A stretch of 64,000 bases of DNA from RDYJ01 sp034931405 (GTDB taxonomy: Bacteria; Cyanobacteriota; Cyanobacteriia; Cyanobacteriales; Nostocaceae), in contig NZ_JAYGHA010000026.1 of the NCBI RefSeq assembly GCF_034931405.1, forward strand, positions 18,715 to 82,714, in the 5' to 3' direction. Below are positions 36,011 to 44,854 of the stretch, piece by piece (within the stretch, counting starts at the first letter, position 1; each line of letters starts with the position of its first letter). Under the pieces are notes generated by a model, which was not told the DNA's origin, ran no database searches, and saw only the letters and a list, made by a program, of their open reading frames with translations. The position numbers and the translations under genes were made by a program.

Positions 36011-37132
36011 ATGTCTTTATTCACAAACTTACTCAACCTCTATTCAGGAAATAAACCTGTAGGGGATTTTTTTACGGAAATAATTGCTTATTATTTTTCT
36101 GTTAATAAGGATATTTTACTAGACTGGTTAAAACCATATTCAATTCCTGGTAGTAGGGGTTTAGCAATGCTAAACCCCTACAATTCGCGTATTAATATTT
36201 CAAGTCAAGTTGAATATAAAAAACTAAAACACCATGAAACGAATAGTAGAATTGATATTGTAATTGAATTAGTAAATGAACTGACTACAGATTTAATATT
36301 TATTGAGTGTAAAATTGATTCTGGAGAAATGGATGGACAATTAAAGAGATATTCTGAAATATTAAATGAACAGATAGCAAGTAATAAATATTTATTTTAT
36401 ATCACTCTGCACTATGATCCAAAAGAATCTGCTAATTTATTAGATAATGTTGAATTTATACAATTAGGATGGTATCATTTATATGATTTTTTACTGGAAA
36501 AATCAACTGATATTTTGGGTAAAGAAATTTTATTATTTATGGAGAAATACCAAATGAATGAAATTAATCAATTTTCATCCATTGATATGCTGACAATGAT
36601 GAATTTTAATAAGACTTTGACAATCATGCAGTCGTCATTAAATGGGGAAGTTAAAGACAAATTTAAAACCAGTTTTGGTGGTGTTAATAAAGAAGCAGGA
36701 AGCCTAACACAATGGAGAGACTGTAGTAGATATATAATCAGGAATTCTCTTGCTCCTAAATGTAAATGGGGTTTATGGTGTGGTTTAGGTTACTGGGATT
36801 TAAATCCTAAGAATTTAACTGAATATCCATCTTTAGGGATTGTTTTAGAAGTTGCTCCTTACTTTGAAAAAAGACCAGAAATTATCACATCTATGCAAAA
36901 AGTTATTACTGATAAACCAGATGAATGGTTTCCTATGAATTTAGTAACTTATCCCGAATGGTCAGCAATAATTTACAAAAAAAGTCTTCAGTCTTTTCTA
37001 TCTTCAGAGAATCAACTTGTTGAAATTAAGAAATTCTTTTTAGATTCTATTGATGAACTAATCAATATTCAACCGTATTTTGACTTCTCTTGGAAAGGTT
37101 TAGATATAGAAGACAGTCCAGAAGAAGATTAA
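36011..37132 (+). CDS. PD-(D/E)XK nuclease-superfamily protein with an inserted palindrome
   Basis: The 373-residue protein has a PD-(D/E)XK core: RIDIVIELVNEL (Asp) followed by LIFIECKIDSGE (E-x-K), as in the family annotated PD-(D/E)XK nuclease superfamily; its function is not known. The N-terminal part contains GSRGLAMLNPYNS (about residues 48-60), encoded by a perfect 29-base palindrome (36153-36181) that looks inserted in frame. No partner gene is obvious. It is AT-rich like the nifD element cargo. Confidence 0.78.
   Translation: MSLFTNLLNLYSGNKPVGDFFTEIIAYYFSVNKDILLDWLKPYSIPGSRGLAMLNPYNSRINISSQVEYKKLKHHETNSRIDIVIELVNELTTDLIFIECKIDSGEMDGQLKRYSEILNEQIASNKYLFYITLHYDPKESANLLDNVEFIQLGWYHLYDFLLEKSTDILGKEILLFMEKYQMNEINQFSSIDMLTMMNFNKTLTIMQSSLNGEVKDKFKTSFGGVNKEAGSLTQWRDCSRYIIRNSLAPKCKWGLWCGLGYWDLNPKNLTEYPSLGIVLEVAPYFEKRPEIITSMQKVITDKPDEWFPMNLVTYPEWSAIIYKKSLQSFLSSENQLVEIKKFFLDSIDELINIQPYFDFSWKGLDIEDSPEED
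36153..36181. repeat. Perfect palindrome inside a coding sequence
   Basis: GTAGGGGTTTAGCA and TGCTAAACCCCTAC form a 14-bp inverted repeat around a single base. The same kind of palindrome occurs between genes in this window (for example 60568-60595). Here it adds about 10 codons to the gene at 36011 without breaking the frame. Confidence 0.85.
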
Positions 37133-37159
37133 AATAGTTTTTCTTAATTACCAGTTCTC

Positions 37160-37624
37160 CTATCCAACAAACCAATTATCATCTAAAACCTGCTCTAAAG
37201 AACCAATAGGATTGATCGGAAATTTATCCACGGGTAATTGAGAGCGATCGCTGGCTTCTTTTCTTGCTTCTTCATAACATTCCTCAAAGATTTCTAAAAT
37301 GTAAGGTTTCAGACTAGGACTATCTTTAAGTTCTTTTTTTATCTGTCTCCGAAAAGTCCTGATTTCCCCTTTCCAATGTCCTTCATTACGCTCTTTTTCG
37401 CTATCCCAATATTTCAGTTTGAGCAGATGTTCGAGCAGTCTAATCAATAAACTTTCTATAGCTCGCTTTTGACTTCTCCCCATAGTTTCTAATTCTTCAA
37501 TCAAATTCTCTAAATCCACAGATGAAAATTGCCCAGCACGAAGCTGATTAATAGTTGTCCGCAACCAAAGATAATAATCTTGGTCATATAAAGTTTGATT
37601 TGCTACTTCTATTGGTAACAGCAT
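37160..37624 (-). CDS. DUF29-family protein
   Basis: A 154-residue DUF29 protein, a helical family widespread in cyanobacteria and of unknown role. Hallmarks are YDQDYYLWLRTTINQLRAGQ, DLENLIEELETMGRSQKRAI, LLEHLLKLKYW and WKGEIRTFRRQIKKELKDSP. Members are sometimes found in plasmid and toxin-like settings. Here it converges on the gene at 36011. Confidence 0.9.
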   Translation of the reverse strand: MLLPIEVANQTLYDQDYYLWLRTTINQLRAGQFSSVDLENLIEELETMGRSQKRAIESLLIRLLEHLLKLKYWDSEKERNEGHWKGEIRTFRRQIKKELKDSPSLKPYILEIFEECYEEARKEASDRSQLPVDKFPINPIGSLEQVLDDNWFVG

Positions 37625-38622
37625 AGACTCACAGTTGCAATTGCAGGTTTACGTGGTAAATATTCAATATATTGATCCGTTAGCCCAGATTATTAATACC
37701 TAATCTACAAGTATAATAACCAAAAACGGTATCACTTGACTACAAGTTATAACTATATTTGGCAAAAATTTAGATCCTCCACTTATTAAAGAAGTCGAGG
37801 ATATTATTTTAATCAACTAAATTTTATATTGTTTTAATTGTAATTTATATATTGCATCGCTATCAAACAACATCATAAAATGTAATATTCAATATCAAAA
37901 ACATCAAATATAATTTTTAGCTTCTGTAATCCACTTAACAATTTTTTAATCACATTTATGGTCAAAAATGGATGGATCTTTATAAATCATTCATAATTCC
38001 ATCTGATCAGAGTGATAATATATAAATAAGCTAAATTGTTGGCAGTGAACCTCAACCTCAACAAAAAGCGATTACAGAGTTAGACAAAACATTCTTACTT
38101 GAATCCTCGTTCACCTAAAACAAAGGTAAAAGTAAGAAAGTTAGATAAAAATATAGAAAACCTGCGTAAATCTTATTTCCGAAATTATCCAAAGCATTAA
38201 AATCCCCAAGATTTTTAATACTTCGGATTGGCAATAAATCATAGAAGTAATTGCTTTTTTAGCCAGCGACTATAAAGCCTCACAGTTCAATTTCTATGGA
38301 TTAAGGTGTAGGCTACCAACGAGATGAGGCTGCGCCAAATAAATTATGTAGAGATTTTATATATAACGTCTCTACATCCAGGAATAAAGTGCATCTTCAT
38401 AAATAACCGGTATTAATACCTTTTCCAGGGTGATAGATAAAATATCTCTTAGCCCCCCTTTTTAAGGGGGGTTGGGGGGATCTAATTTGTGGCAACATCA
38501 CAGAGAATTGGTATTGCAATTGTTCATCAGCTACTGCTGGTTTTTCAGAATTCTAATAGTCTTTTTAAATATGGTGGGCATTGCTCACCATTACGTTTTT
38601 AGTTGTTTTCATAGTCATAATT
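37625..38622. other. Non-coding kilobase with palindromic repeats
   Basis: I see no gene. It contains a GATCCTC/GAGGAT hairpin (about 37770-37800), a GTAGAGATTTTATATATAACGTCTCTAC-like palindrome (about 38349-38375, GTAGAGA paired with TCTCTAC) and a strong CCCCCCTTTTTAAGGGGGG hairpin (about 38454-38472). The last could act as a terminator or a REP unit. Confidence 0.6.
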
Positions 38623-39087
38623 ATGAGTCAAACAAATCAACCAAATTTGAGTGCAGCAACTAGCCAATGGCTAATCACAAAAGGTTACAACGCTGAGGAT
38701 TTAAATCAGCGCGGGGAAAATGGTGATACAGCTTTAATGAAAGCTACTAGGGAGGGATTATACGCGGTTGTGAAAGAACTGATAGATGCTGGTGGGGATA
38801 TCAATGCTACAAACAATGATCACAATAATGCTCTGTGGTTTGCTTGTTTTGGTAATCACTACGATTTAATCAATTTATTGCTAGATGCCAACATTGATAT
38901 TAACAATCAAAATGATAATGGTGCAACTGTCCTGATGTATGGTGCATCGGCTGGAAAGACAGAAGTAGTGAGATTGCTATTACAACATCATCCTAACATG
39001 AATTTGCAAAATTTGGACGACTATAAAGCAATTGATTTTGCCAGCAATAGAGAAGTTTTAAGGTTACTTAAAAATGCCACACAGTAA
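38623..39087 (+). CDS. Ankyrin-repeat protein
   Basis: The 154-residue protein has about three ankyrin repeats (GDTALMKATREGLYAVVKEL, NNALWFACFGNHYDLINLLL, GATVLMYGASAGKTEVVRLL). Ankyrin repeats mediate protein binding. It overlaps the following SagB-type gene by 14 bases, implying co-translation. I prefer ATG 38623 over the in-frame TTG at 38581. In related strains, as I recall, this gene lies in a small group with hupW. Confidence 0.88.
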   Translation: MSQTNQPNLSAATSQWLITKGYNAEDLNQRGENGDTALMKATREGLYAVVKELIDAGGDINATNNDHNNALWFACFGNHYDLINLLLDANIDINNQNDNGATVLMYGASAGKTEVVRLLLQHHPNMNLQNLDDYKAIDFASNREVLRLLKNATQ

Positions 39088-40360
39088 GCTTTCTGGAAAA
39101 GCCTTTCACGAGGCTACCAAGCATTTTTACCTATCAGTGCAGATGAATCCAAATTATGTGGATGCGTCAACTCAACCCCTCGCTTTTAAAGTTTATCCTA
39201 AATTTTATCGGCGAGTGAAATTAATTCCCGATAATCCCATTCATGCTTTTATCAGGTTAACAAGCGTCATTACTTTTGAGAAGATTTACAAAAACGAACC
39301 CTATCAACTCCGTGTAAATCCCTCAGCAGGGGCGTTATATCCGACGGAAGTTTATATCCAGATTCGTGGTGTTGAAGGATTTATAGATGCTATCTACCAT
39401 CTGGAAGTTGAGAATAATTGTCTGACGTTGATTTATGAATTAATTGATGATGGTTTGGAGAGTTATCTAATACCCAATAAACGTATCAACGGCTTCATTT
39501 TTTTAGTTAGTTGTGTTTATTATAGGTCTAGCTGGAAATATCAAGACAGGAGCATTAGATATTGCTTATTGGATAGCGGACACCATTTAGGCGCTATTGC
39601 AGCTTCAGCATATCTTCATGAAAAAAACATCAAATTAATCTTTGACTTTGATAAACTCTCTCTCAATGCTGATTTAGGATTTGAGAATAAGGAGTTTATT
39701 AGTAGTTGTGTGATATCGGGAGAGACACAAAACAAGCCAGTCCGAAGTTTAAGGTTATCAGTTCCTTTCGTTTGTGGTACTGATTATTTTCAAGCTAATC
39801 AATTCATTGAAGATGCCTATCAAGCAACATCAATGCAACTTAGTCGCCAGCAAAAGCTAGAACATCCTCAATTTAATTTTCACCGAGAACGGTTTTTTGA
39901 GAACGTTTGGAATAGGCGTTCTATTCGACGTTTTCAAAGGCAGTCTATTGCTCAAGAAATCTATTGGCGAATTTGGCAAGATATTCAGCAACCAATCCCA
40001 ACGGAAAATTTTGAGAAAATAGAAATTTACTCGGTGGTGCATCGTGTTGAAGGTATGACACCCGGTTTATATCACGGTAGGAATCTCATTAAGTCGGGTG
40101 AATTTAGTGAAAAAACAGGTTACTTGTGTATTAATCAGGCGATCGCTAAAGACTGCGCTGTAACTTTGTTTTTTGTGTCCGATTATTTGAGTTATCAAAC
40201 TGCTATGCAATTAGCTGGTTTTATCGGACAGCGAGTGTATCTATCCAGCAATTATTGGGGAATAGATTGTAGTGGTATTGGTGCTTTTTATGATGATGAA
40301 GCCCAAGAATTTCTAGGAACCAATCAGGATGTTCTGTATGTAATGGCAATTGGTAAATAA
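39074..40360 (+). CDS. SagB-type nitroreductase-fold dehydrogenase
   Basis: The 428-residue protein has two nitroreductase-like halves. The first holds LRVNPSAGALYPTEVYIQI (SagB hallmark, FMN site) and HHLGAIAASAYLHEK; the second begins at NRRSIRRFQRQSIAQEIYW and ends with QRVYLSSNYWGIDCSGIGAF. SagB dehydrogenases oxidise azolines to azoles in thiazole/oxazole-modified microcins, but no cyclodehydratase or precursor peptide is near. It may be a redox enzyme adapted to another role in the ankyrin-SagB-hupW group. Confidence 0.85.
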   Translation: MPHSKLSGKAFHEATKHFYLSVQMNPNYVDASTQPLAFKVYPKFYRRVKLIPDNPIHAFIRLTSVITFEKIYKNEPYQLRVNPSAGALYPTEVYIQIRGVEGFIDAIYHLEVENNCLTLIYELIDDGLESYLIPNKRINGFIFLVSCVYYRSSWKYQDRSIRYCLLDSGHHLGAIAASAYLHEKNIKLIFDFDKLSLNADLGFENKEFISSCVISGETQNKPVRSLRLSVPFVCGTDYFQANQFIEDAYQATSMQLSRQQKLEHPQFNFHRERFFENVWNRRSIRRFQRQSIAQEIYWRIWQDIQQPIPTENFEKIEIYSVVHRVEGMTPGLYHGRNLIKSGEFSEKTGYLCINQAIAKDCAVTLFFVSDYLSYQTAMQLAGFIGQRVYLSSNYWGIDCSGIGAFYDDEAQEFLGTNQDVLYVMAIGK

Positions 40361-40379
40361 AATAGGAAAATCAACAGAA

Positions 40380-40754
40380 ATGGCCAGAAGAGAATCAGAA
40401 TTCAATGCTGATGATAAGCACCCTATGCAAGCAACATCAGCAGATATTATCCTGCGACAACAGCTAGAATATTCTATCAGCAGGTACTTTTATCAAGGAT
40501 GCGATCGCGCAATTCAAAATCTGTTGTCTCATTGTCGTTGGTATATGACAACTCATGCTAGTGCTTTGACTTTAGTAATTGAATGCCCAGATCAAGTTAG
40601 CAACTGGCGAATTTTGCAAAAAATTGTGCCAATGGCGAGTTTACTTTATAGCATTGTCAGTAGTGCAAAAATTCGCGTCTGTCCCCCAGAAGCTAACGCT
40701 GTACCATTTGAAATGAGGGTAGATGAACTCTCAGTTTACCGTGATTGGGCATAA
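40380..40754 (+). CDS. Conserved hypothetical protein between SagB-like gene and hupW
   Basis: A 124-residue soluble protein: DIILRQQLEYSISRYFYQGC, then HCRWYMTTHASALTLVIECP and WRILQKIVPMASLLYSIVSS. I know no named domain. It follows the SagB-type gene by 19 bases, so co-transcription is likely. ATG 40380 is preferred; a TTG at 40350 inside the previous gene would extend it by ten residues. Confidence 0.75.
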   Translation: MARRESEFNADDKHPMQATSADIILRQQLEYSISRYFYQGCDRAIQNLLSHCRWYMTTHASALTLVIECPDQVSNWRILQKIVPMASLLYSIVSSAKIRVCPPEANAVPFEMRVDELSVYRDWA

Positions 40755-40794
40755 CTAGATTTTGGATTTTGGATTTTGGATTTGAGATTGTTAA

Positions 40795-41268
40795 TTAATC
40801 CATCACATTCTGGTTAATAACTGTGATTAGTTCTGCCAAAACTAACTCAGCAGAATGTTGGACAACAGGGCTTAAATCTATTCCAAAATCAAGATTTGCA
40901 GCTTCAATTAAATAAACAATCACATCTTGGGGAAAATCATCTTTAAAGATTTTTCTCCCCGCCGCTAAGGCATGATCCCAACGAAAATCATGCAGGTTAT
41001 AACTAGTTTCTGGTAGTGCTTCTAGTTCTTTCCCTGGGACTTTAAATATAGCACCTGCTTCGGAATCTGTGCAACTAGCATCAAGAATAATTAATTTTTC
41101 ACTTCCTCTCGCTTGAAACATCACTTCCATTCCCGCAGTCCCACAATCAAAAACGCGGACTTTGGGGTGAGGATTTTGGGCGAGATATTGCTGTAAACGT
41201 TGGGCAATAATCACCCCTACAGCGTCGTCATTACGATTGAGATTTCCGCAACCAATGATAGTTAGCAT
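40795..41268 (-). CDS. hupW: HupW, hydrogenase maturation endopeptidase
   Basis: HupW removes the C-terminal peptide of the uptake-hydrogenase large subunit after nickel insertion. The 157-residue protease shows MLTIIGCGNLNRNDDAVGV (Ni-binding Asp in the family), VFDCGTAGMEVMF, LIILDASCTDSEAGAIF and the DHALAAGR loop (His). The HupW assignment rather than HoxW rests on its place near the nif cluster, where Nostocales carry hupW. It faces the SagB-type operon tail to tail. Confidence 0.88.
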   Translation of the reverse strand: MLTIIGCGNLNRNDDAVGVIIAQRLQQYLAQNPHPKVRVFDCGTAGMEVMFQARGSEKLIILDASCTDSEAGAIFKVPGKELEALPETSYNLHDFRWDHALAAGRKIFKDDFPQDVIVYLIEAANLDFGIDLSPVVQHSAELVLAELITVINQNVMD

Positions 41269-41402
41269 GGGATATTTATAATAACATGATTATTATCAAT
41301 TTTGCACAATAAATTAACTAAAATATTAAAAATTACGGAAATTTTGATAACATCTCCAATCGTTGACTTTATAGTGACTATAGCAGCCCTAAGTAGCAGC
41401 CA

Positions 41403-41468
41403 AGATCCCCGACTTCTTGTTTAATCAAGTCCATAAACTATCAAGCAATGCTCAGAAGTCGGGGATCT
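41403..41468. repeat. ATCCCCGAC-family hairpin
   Basis: AGATCCCCGACTTCT pairs with AGAAGTCGGGGATCT around 36 bases. It lies between hupW and the SET-domain gene, which point away from each other, so it may lie in a promoter region. Related to copies at 58, 3182, 51731 and 60090. Confidence 0.75.
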
Positions 41469-41544
41469 GATTGTTCAGAAATAATTCAGTGTTTATTTTC
41501 TCTGCGTCTATCTGTAGTCATTAGTAATCAGATAGAATTGCAAT

Positions 41545-41913
41545 ATGCTAGTATTTCGTGATACAGAAACTAAAGGTAGAGGTATATTTGCTCATCAAGA
41601 TTTTGCTAAAGGAGATTTAATTGAAACAGCCCCAGTAATCGTGATCCCTAAACAACAAATTAAATTAATTACTAAAACTGTTTTACTTAATTATTATTTT
41701 GGTTGGCATGGAGAAAGTGGCGCTATAGCTTTAGGTTTTGCTTCTCTTTTTAATCATTCCTATCATCCCAATGCGGTTTATATTAAAAATTTTGCTAAAA
41801 ATATAATTGAAATTATTGCTCATCAATATATTCGTCAAGGTCAGGAAATTACTATTAATTATAATGGGCAAGTTGATGATATTTCTCCTGTGTGGTTTGA
41901 TGTGGTGGAATAA
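41545..41913 (+). CDS. SET-domain protein
   Basis: A 122-residue minimal SET domain: KGRGIFAHQDFAKGDLIE, ALGFASLFNHSYHPNAVYIK (NHSxxPN motif) and GQEITINYNG. SET domains methylate lysine; bacterial short forms have uncertain targets. There is no pre- or post-SET Cys region. A DNA repeat of the GCAAAGACGCAAAG type follows the stop. Confidence 0.88.
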   Translation: MLVFRDTETKGRGIFAHQDFAKGDLIETAPVIVIPKQQIKLITKTVLLNYYFGWHGESGAIALGFASLFNHSYHPNAVYIKNFAKNIIEIIAHQYIRQGQEITINYNGQVDDISPVWFDVVE

Positions 41914-41963
41914 TGATCACGCAAAGATGCAAAGACGCAAAGAGGAAAAAATTAGGTTATTAT

Positions 41964-42392
41964 TTAACTTTTATCCGCTTGTGCTAAAAAATCCTTTGGT
42001 GATAGAATAGGAATATTTTGATAGAATTTAAGCACCAATAAATCTTCATCTCCGGTAATGATCAAATTAGCATTACCAGCAATAGCAAGCGAGAGAAATT
42101 TATCGTCTTTTGCATCTCGACACACTTGCACATGATCGACAACATCAACCATCTCAGCAATATTTTTTAAATACAAAATAAACTTTTGCCGCTCTTCTAA
42201 ACTGACATAATTATCAAACTTTTTTCTAGAGAGAACCCTTTCTATTTCTGCAAGTGTTTCAGAAGAAACAAGAATGTGATGGCAATCAAAAGCATAACGA
42301 ACTGCTTGAGCAGTGATAGAGTTTGGAGTTAATAAGCGACTCACAAAACAATTAGTATCAATGACAATTTTTTGCTCAATCATCACTGTCAA
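41964..42392 (-). CDS. PIN-domain toxin (COG1569 type)
   Basis: A putative toxin nuclease of the PIN family: KIVIDTNCFVSRLLTPNS (first Asp), LAEIERVLSRKKFD (Glu), VCRDAKDDKFLSLAIAGNA (Asp pair) and LIITGDEDLLVL (last Asp), so all four metal ligands are there. Length is 142 residues. Its start overlaps the upstream antitoxin gene by 17 bases, giving a standard antitoxin-toxin operon. Confidence 0.9.
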   Translation of the reverse strand: MTVMIEQKIVIDTNCFVSRLLTPNSITAQAVRYAFDCHHILVSSETLAEIERVLSRKKFDNYVSLEERQKFILYLKNIAEMVDVVDHVQVCRDAKDDKFLSLAIAGNANLIITGDEDLLVLKFYQNIPILSPKDFLAQADKS

Positions 42393-42627
42393 GAATTTCT
42401 TTGAGTTTTTCTTCTGTCATACCTTTTGCTTCAGCATTTTTGCCAACTTGATCACAAAATTCCTGAAACTCATCTTTTAGCAATCTAGTCAATCTTTGAT
42501 ATTCTAAGACAGACAGCACTACAACTAAATCTTGGTCCTGATGCTGAATGGTTATTGGTTCTTTTTGGGCTTTATCTAAAAATTCTGTAAAATTTTGTTT
42601 TGCTTCTGTAGCAGATAAGTAAATCAT
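42376..42627 (-). CDS. Phd/YefM-type antitoxin
   Basis: An 83-residue antitoxin: MIYLSATEAKQNFTEFLDKA, then PITIQHQDQDLVVVLSVLEY and a C-terminal helix for toxin binding. I chose ATG 42627 because AGGAGG (minus strand, 42638-42643) lies 10 bases upstream and the family starts here; the frame is open to 42663. It pairs with the overlapping PIN toxin. Confidence 0.9.
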   Translation of the reverse strand: MIYLSATEAKQNFTEFLDKAQKEPITIQHQDQDLVVVLSVLEYQRLTRLLKDEFQEFCDQVGKNAEAKGMTEEKLKEILDSDD

Positions 42628-42791
42628 AATATATATACCTCCTTTGCCTTGATTATAACTCAATTTGGTTATTTTACTCTTTCCTCAACGGTGAAACTGC
42701 CTACACAAACCTATAATTACTGGCTAATCAAATAGTAAATTTATACATTTTACGTTGAGATTCAACTACCTATGCCAACCTACAATTTTTC

Positions 42792-43277
42792 TTAATCACT
42801 TTTTTTCAATCTTTCGGCATCGCGTTTAGCCCAAAAATCATCTCTTTTGGCTTGTTCTTCAATTAGTTTATTCTGTCTAATTTCCTGTACATTACCTTCA
42901 AGATGAGCTACTATTGATTTTTCAATCTCCAGATATTTGATACTACGAACAGTATGCACAGGTTGAACAATTTGTACTAAAGCAGCACCAAATTTTGTAA
43001 CTCTAATTTCTTGTGTTTGTCCAGAATATCGTTTACCAGTTTTGATATACCAAGCAAACATTTCGCAATTATTGGAATGTATATTGTATTCACCAAATAA
43101 ATCAGCATATTCATGAACACGCTTTAATTCCTCTTCGGTGAGTTCTACAGTTCCGTGCCATTCTACTCCAGCAGAACCCCAACCTACAGAATTATTAAAA
43201 TTGCCATCTTCACTCAAGTAATAATGACGAGCAATTCCTAATGTAGAATCAATCACCATACTGTAAATACTCACCAT
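42792..43277 (-). CDS. LRAT/NlpC-P60-like domain protein, perhaps N-terminally truncated
   Basis: The motif NIHSNNCEMFAWYIKTGK resembles the NCE(H)F catalytic Cys region of LRAT-type circularly permuted NlpC/P60 proteins, and ARHYYLSEDGNFNNSVGW may be the His region. The usual first strand and DHxGI motif are short or missing, and the C-terminus is a charged helix. I use ATG 43277; the longer frame to 43364 reads through a palindromic repeat and is unlikely to be real. Function unknown. Confidence 0.6.
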   Translation of the reverse strand: MVSIYSMVIDSTLGIARHYYLSEDGNFNNSVGWGSAGVEWHGTVELTEEELKRVHEYADLFGEYNIHSNNCEMFAWYIKTGKRYSGQTQEIRVTKFGAALVQIVQPVHTVRSIKYLEIEKSIVAHLEGNVQEIRQNKLIEEQAKRDDFWAKRDAERLKKSD

Positions 43278-43329
43278 AATTATATTATAATTGTACAAGT
43301 TAGTGATGTTCTCTATCAGTAGAGTAGTA

Positions 43330-43363
43330 GAGTAGGTTGGGTTGAACAACGTAAAACCCAACA
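43330..43363. repeat. Short palindromic repeat (GTAGGTTGGGTT type)
   Basis: GTAGGTTGGGTTGAACAACG is followed by TAAAACCCAACAT, an imperfect inverted repeat. The same repeat (GTAGGTTGGGTTGAGGAACG, AAACCCAACAA) truncates the cobW stub at 51902. Confidence 0.65.
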
Positions 43364-43371
43364 TTTAGCAT

Positions 43372-44424
43372 TTAATTTATTCCATCTTTTGTCTGCGATA
43401 AATCCAACAAATTCGCCAACTTATAAACTATTCTCGCACCGACATTAGCATCCCATTCTGCATCCCCAACTTCACACACATCAAACCCAATAATTTTTCT
43501 ACCACTCTTCACAACTTCCCTAAACAAACAATAAACTTGCTCTAATTCCAAACCACCCGGAACAGGAGTTCCTGTATTTGGGCAGAGTTTAGGATCTAAA
43601 CCATCTACATCAAAACTGATATGTACATGATTAGGTAAATTAGCAACTATTTCTTGGCATAAATTCAGCCAAGTTTTACCAGCATATTGTTGTTGTTTAA
43701 TAGCTGAGTCATAATAAGCAATAACTCGATTATTAGAACCATTAATTATTTCCACTTCATCAATACAAATATCTCGCAAACCTACCTGCACTAACTTAGA
43801 AATTTGTGGAATTTTCAGCGCATTGAACATAATTGACGCATGGGAAAATTCAAAACCTTCGTAAGCGTCCCGTAAATCTGCGTGTGCATCAATATGCAAA
43901 ATCCCAAAGTCTTGATATTGATTTGCTAAAGCTTGGAAATAACCCAAAGGTGAACTGTGATCACCACCAATAACAGCAACTTTTTTACCCCTATTTATTG
44001 CTTCCTCACACTGGGTAAATAACCATTGATTTACCTGTTCACCAGCTTGATTAATTTCTATAAGTACAGGTGTTAAATCTGGCGATTCTGTGATTGATTT
44101 GCCTTCTGTTTGTCGTTCAATTATTTTTGCTGCTTGTTGACGATAATAATTATTTTTATCTAAAATATCTTGAGGAATTTCTACTAAATAAATTCCCTGT
44201 TTCCAACCATCAGGATGATCAAAATCAAATACATCTATTTGATAAGAAGCATCTAAAATTCGTTGTGGTGCATTTGCTGTTCCTGCACCATAAGAAACTG
44301 TGACTTCCCAAGGTACAGCAAAAATAATTAAATTTGCATCATCATAATTTTTAGGTAATCCCCATAGATTACCATTAACTTCAGCTATACCGCTAGGATT
44401 GTAGTCTGGGATTTGATTATTCAT
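43372..44424 (-). CDS. Agmatinase/arginase-family ureohydrolase
   Basis: A binuclear-Mn ureohydrolase, 350 residues. Metal-ligand motifs are VIGGDHSSPLG, HIDAHADLRDAYEG and HISFDVDGLDPKLCP, all intact. It would hydrolyse agmatine, arginine or a guanidino compound; the exact substrate cannot be told from sequence. In Nostocales related genes sit near hup/nif regions, and arginine turnover fits cyanophycin use by heterocysts. Confidence 0.88.
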   Translation of the reverse strand: MNNQIPDYNPSGIAEVNGNLWGLPKNYDDANLIIFAVPWEVTVSYGAGTANAPQRILDASYQIDVFDFDHPDGWKQGIYLVEIPQDILDKNNYYRQQAAKIIERQTEGKSITESPDLTPVLIEINQAGEQVNQWLFTQCEEAINRGKKVAVIGGDHSSPLGYFQALANQYQDFGILHIDAHADLRDAYEGFEFSHASIMFNALKIPQISKLVQVGLRDICIDEVEIINGSNNRVIAYYDSAIKQQQYAGKTWLNLCQEIVANLPNHVHISFDVDGLDPKLCPNTGTPVPGGLELEQVYCLFREVVKSGRKIIGFDVCEVGDAEWDANVGARIVYKLANLLDLSQTKDGIN

Positions 44425-44609
44425 GGCGTATCTTCTGGATGGATATCAGCAGAGAAAACACTGCTTAGGTGATATTTCCATTGTAGCAGTGTAGACCATG
44501 AAAATAAATATGTTATGTATAGCTATCCTAGCTTTGAAACTGTTTAGAAAAATTGCCGATATTGTTATTCAGGAAACAATACTGACCAGTAGGGGTGATG
44601 TGATGGTTA

Positions 44610-44644
44610 AATTTTAAAAAAAGGTTTGGCTGTGAACCAAACCT
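44610..44644 (-). terminator. Rho-independent terminator for the amidase gene
   Basis: On the minus strand AGGTTTGG and CCAAACCT form a perfect 8-bp stem (7-base loop), followed by TTTTTTT. It lies 211 bases after the end of the amidase gene, in the correct direction. Confidence 0.7.
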
Positions 44645-44854
44645 CATATAATTGCTGTGCTTAACAACGTACTAAATTAATTTAGTTCTAGTCTGCTTAC
44701 AGATCATCTTCCCAGAGGATGTGTCCAAATATCCCAAAACCTGATAAAGCATTACTTGGAACTTGCTGAAAAATTTATTCCCAGGTAAGAGAATCCCGGT
44801 TCTCTCTTGTTCAATAAATTTTATCCAGATGAACTGAGTAACTTATGCGAATAT

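Noticed and set aside
39074..40360. Thiazole/oxazole-modified peptide cluster around the SagB-type gene
   Set aside because: No YcaO cyclodehydratase, no C-protein and no small precursor peptide are found within 10 kb on either side.
43278..43364. Longer N-terminus of the LRAT-like protein
   Set aside because: The extra residues (LGFTLFNPTYSTT) come from the GTAGGTTGGGTT palindromic repeat and not from a protein family.
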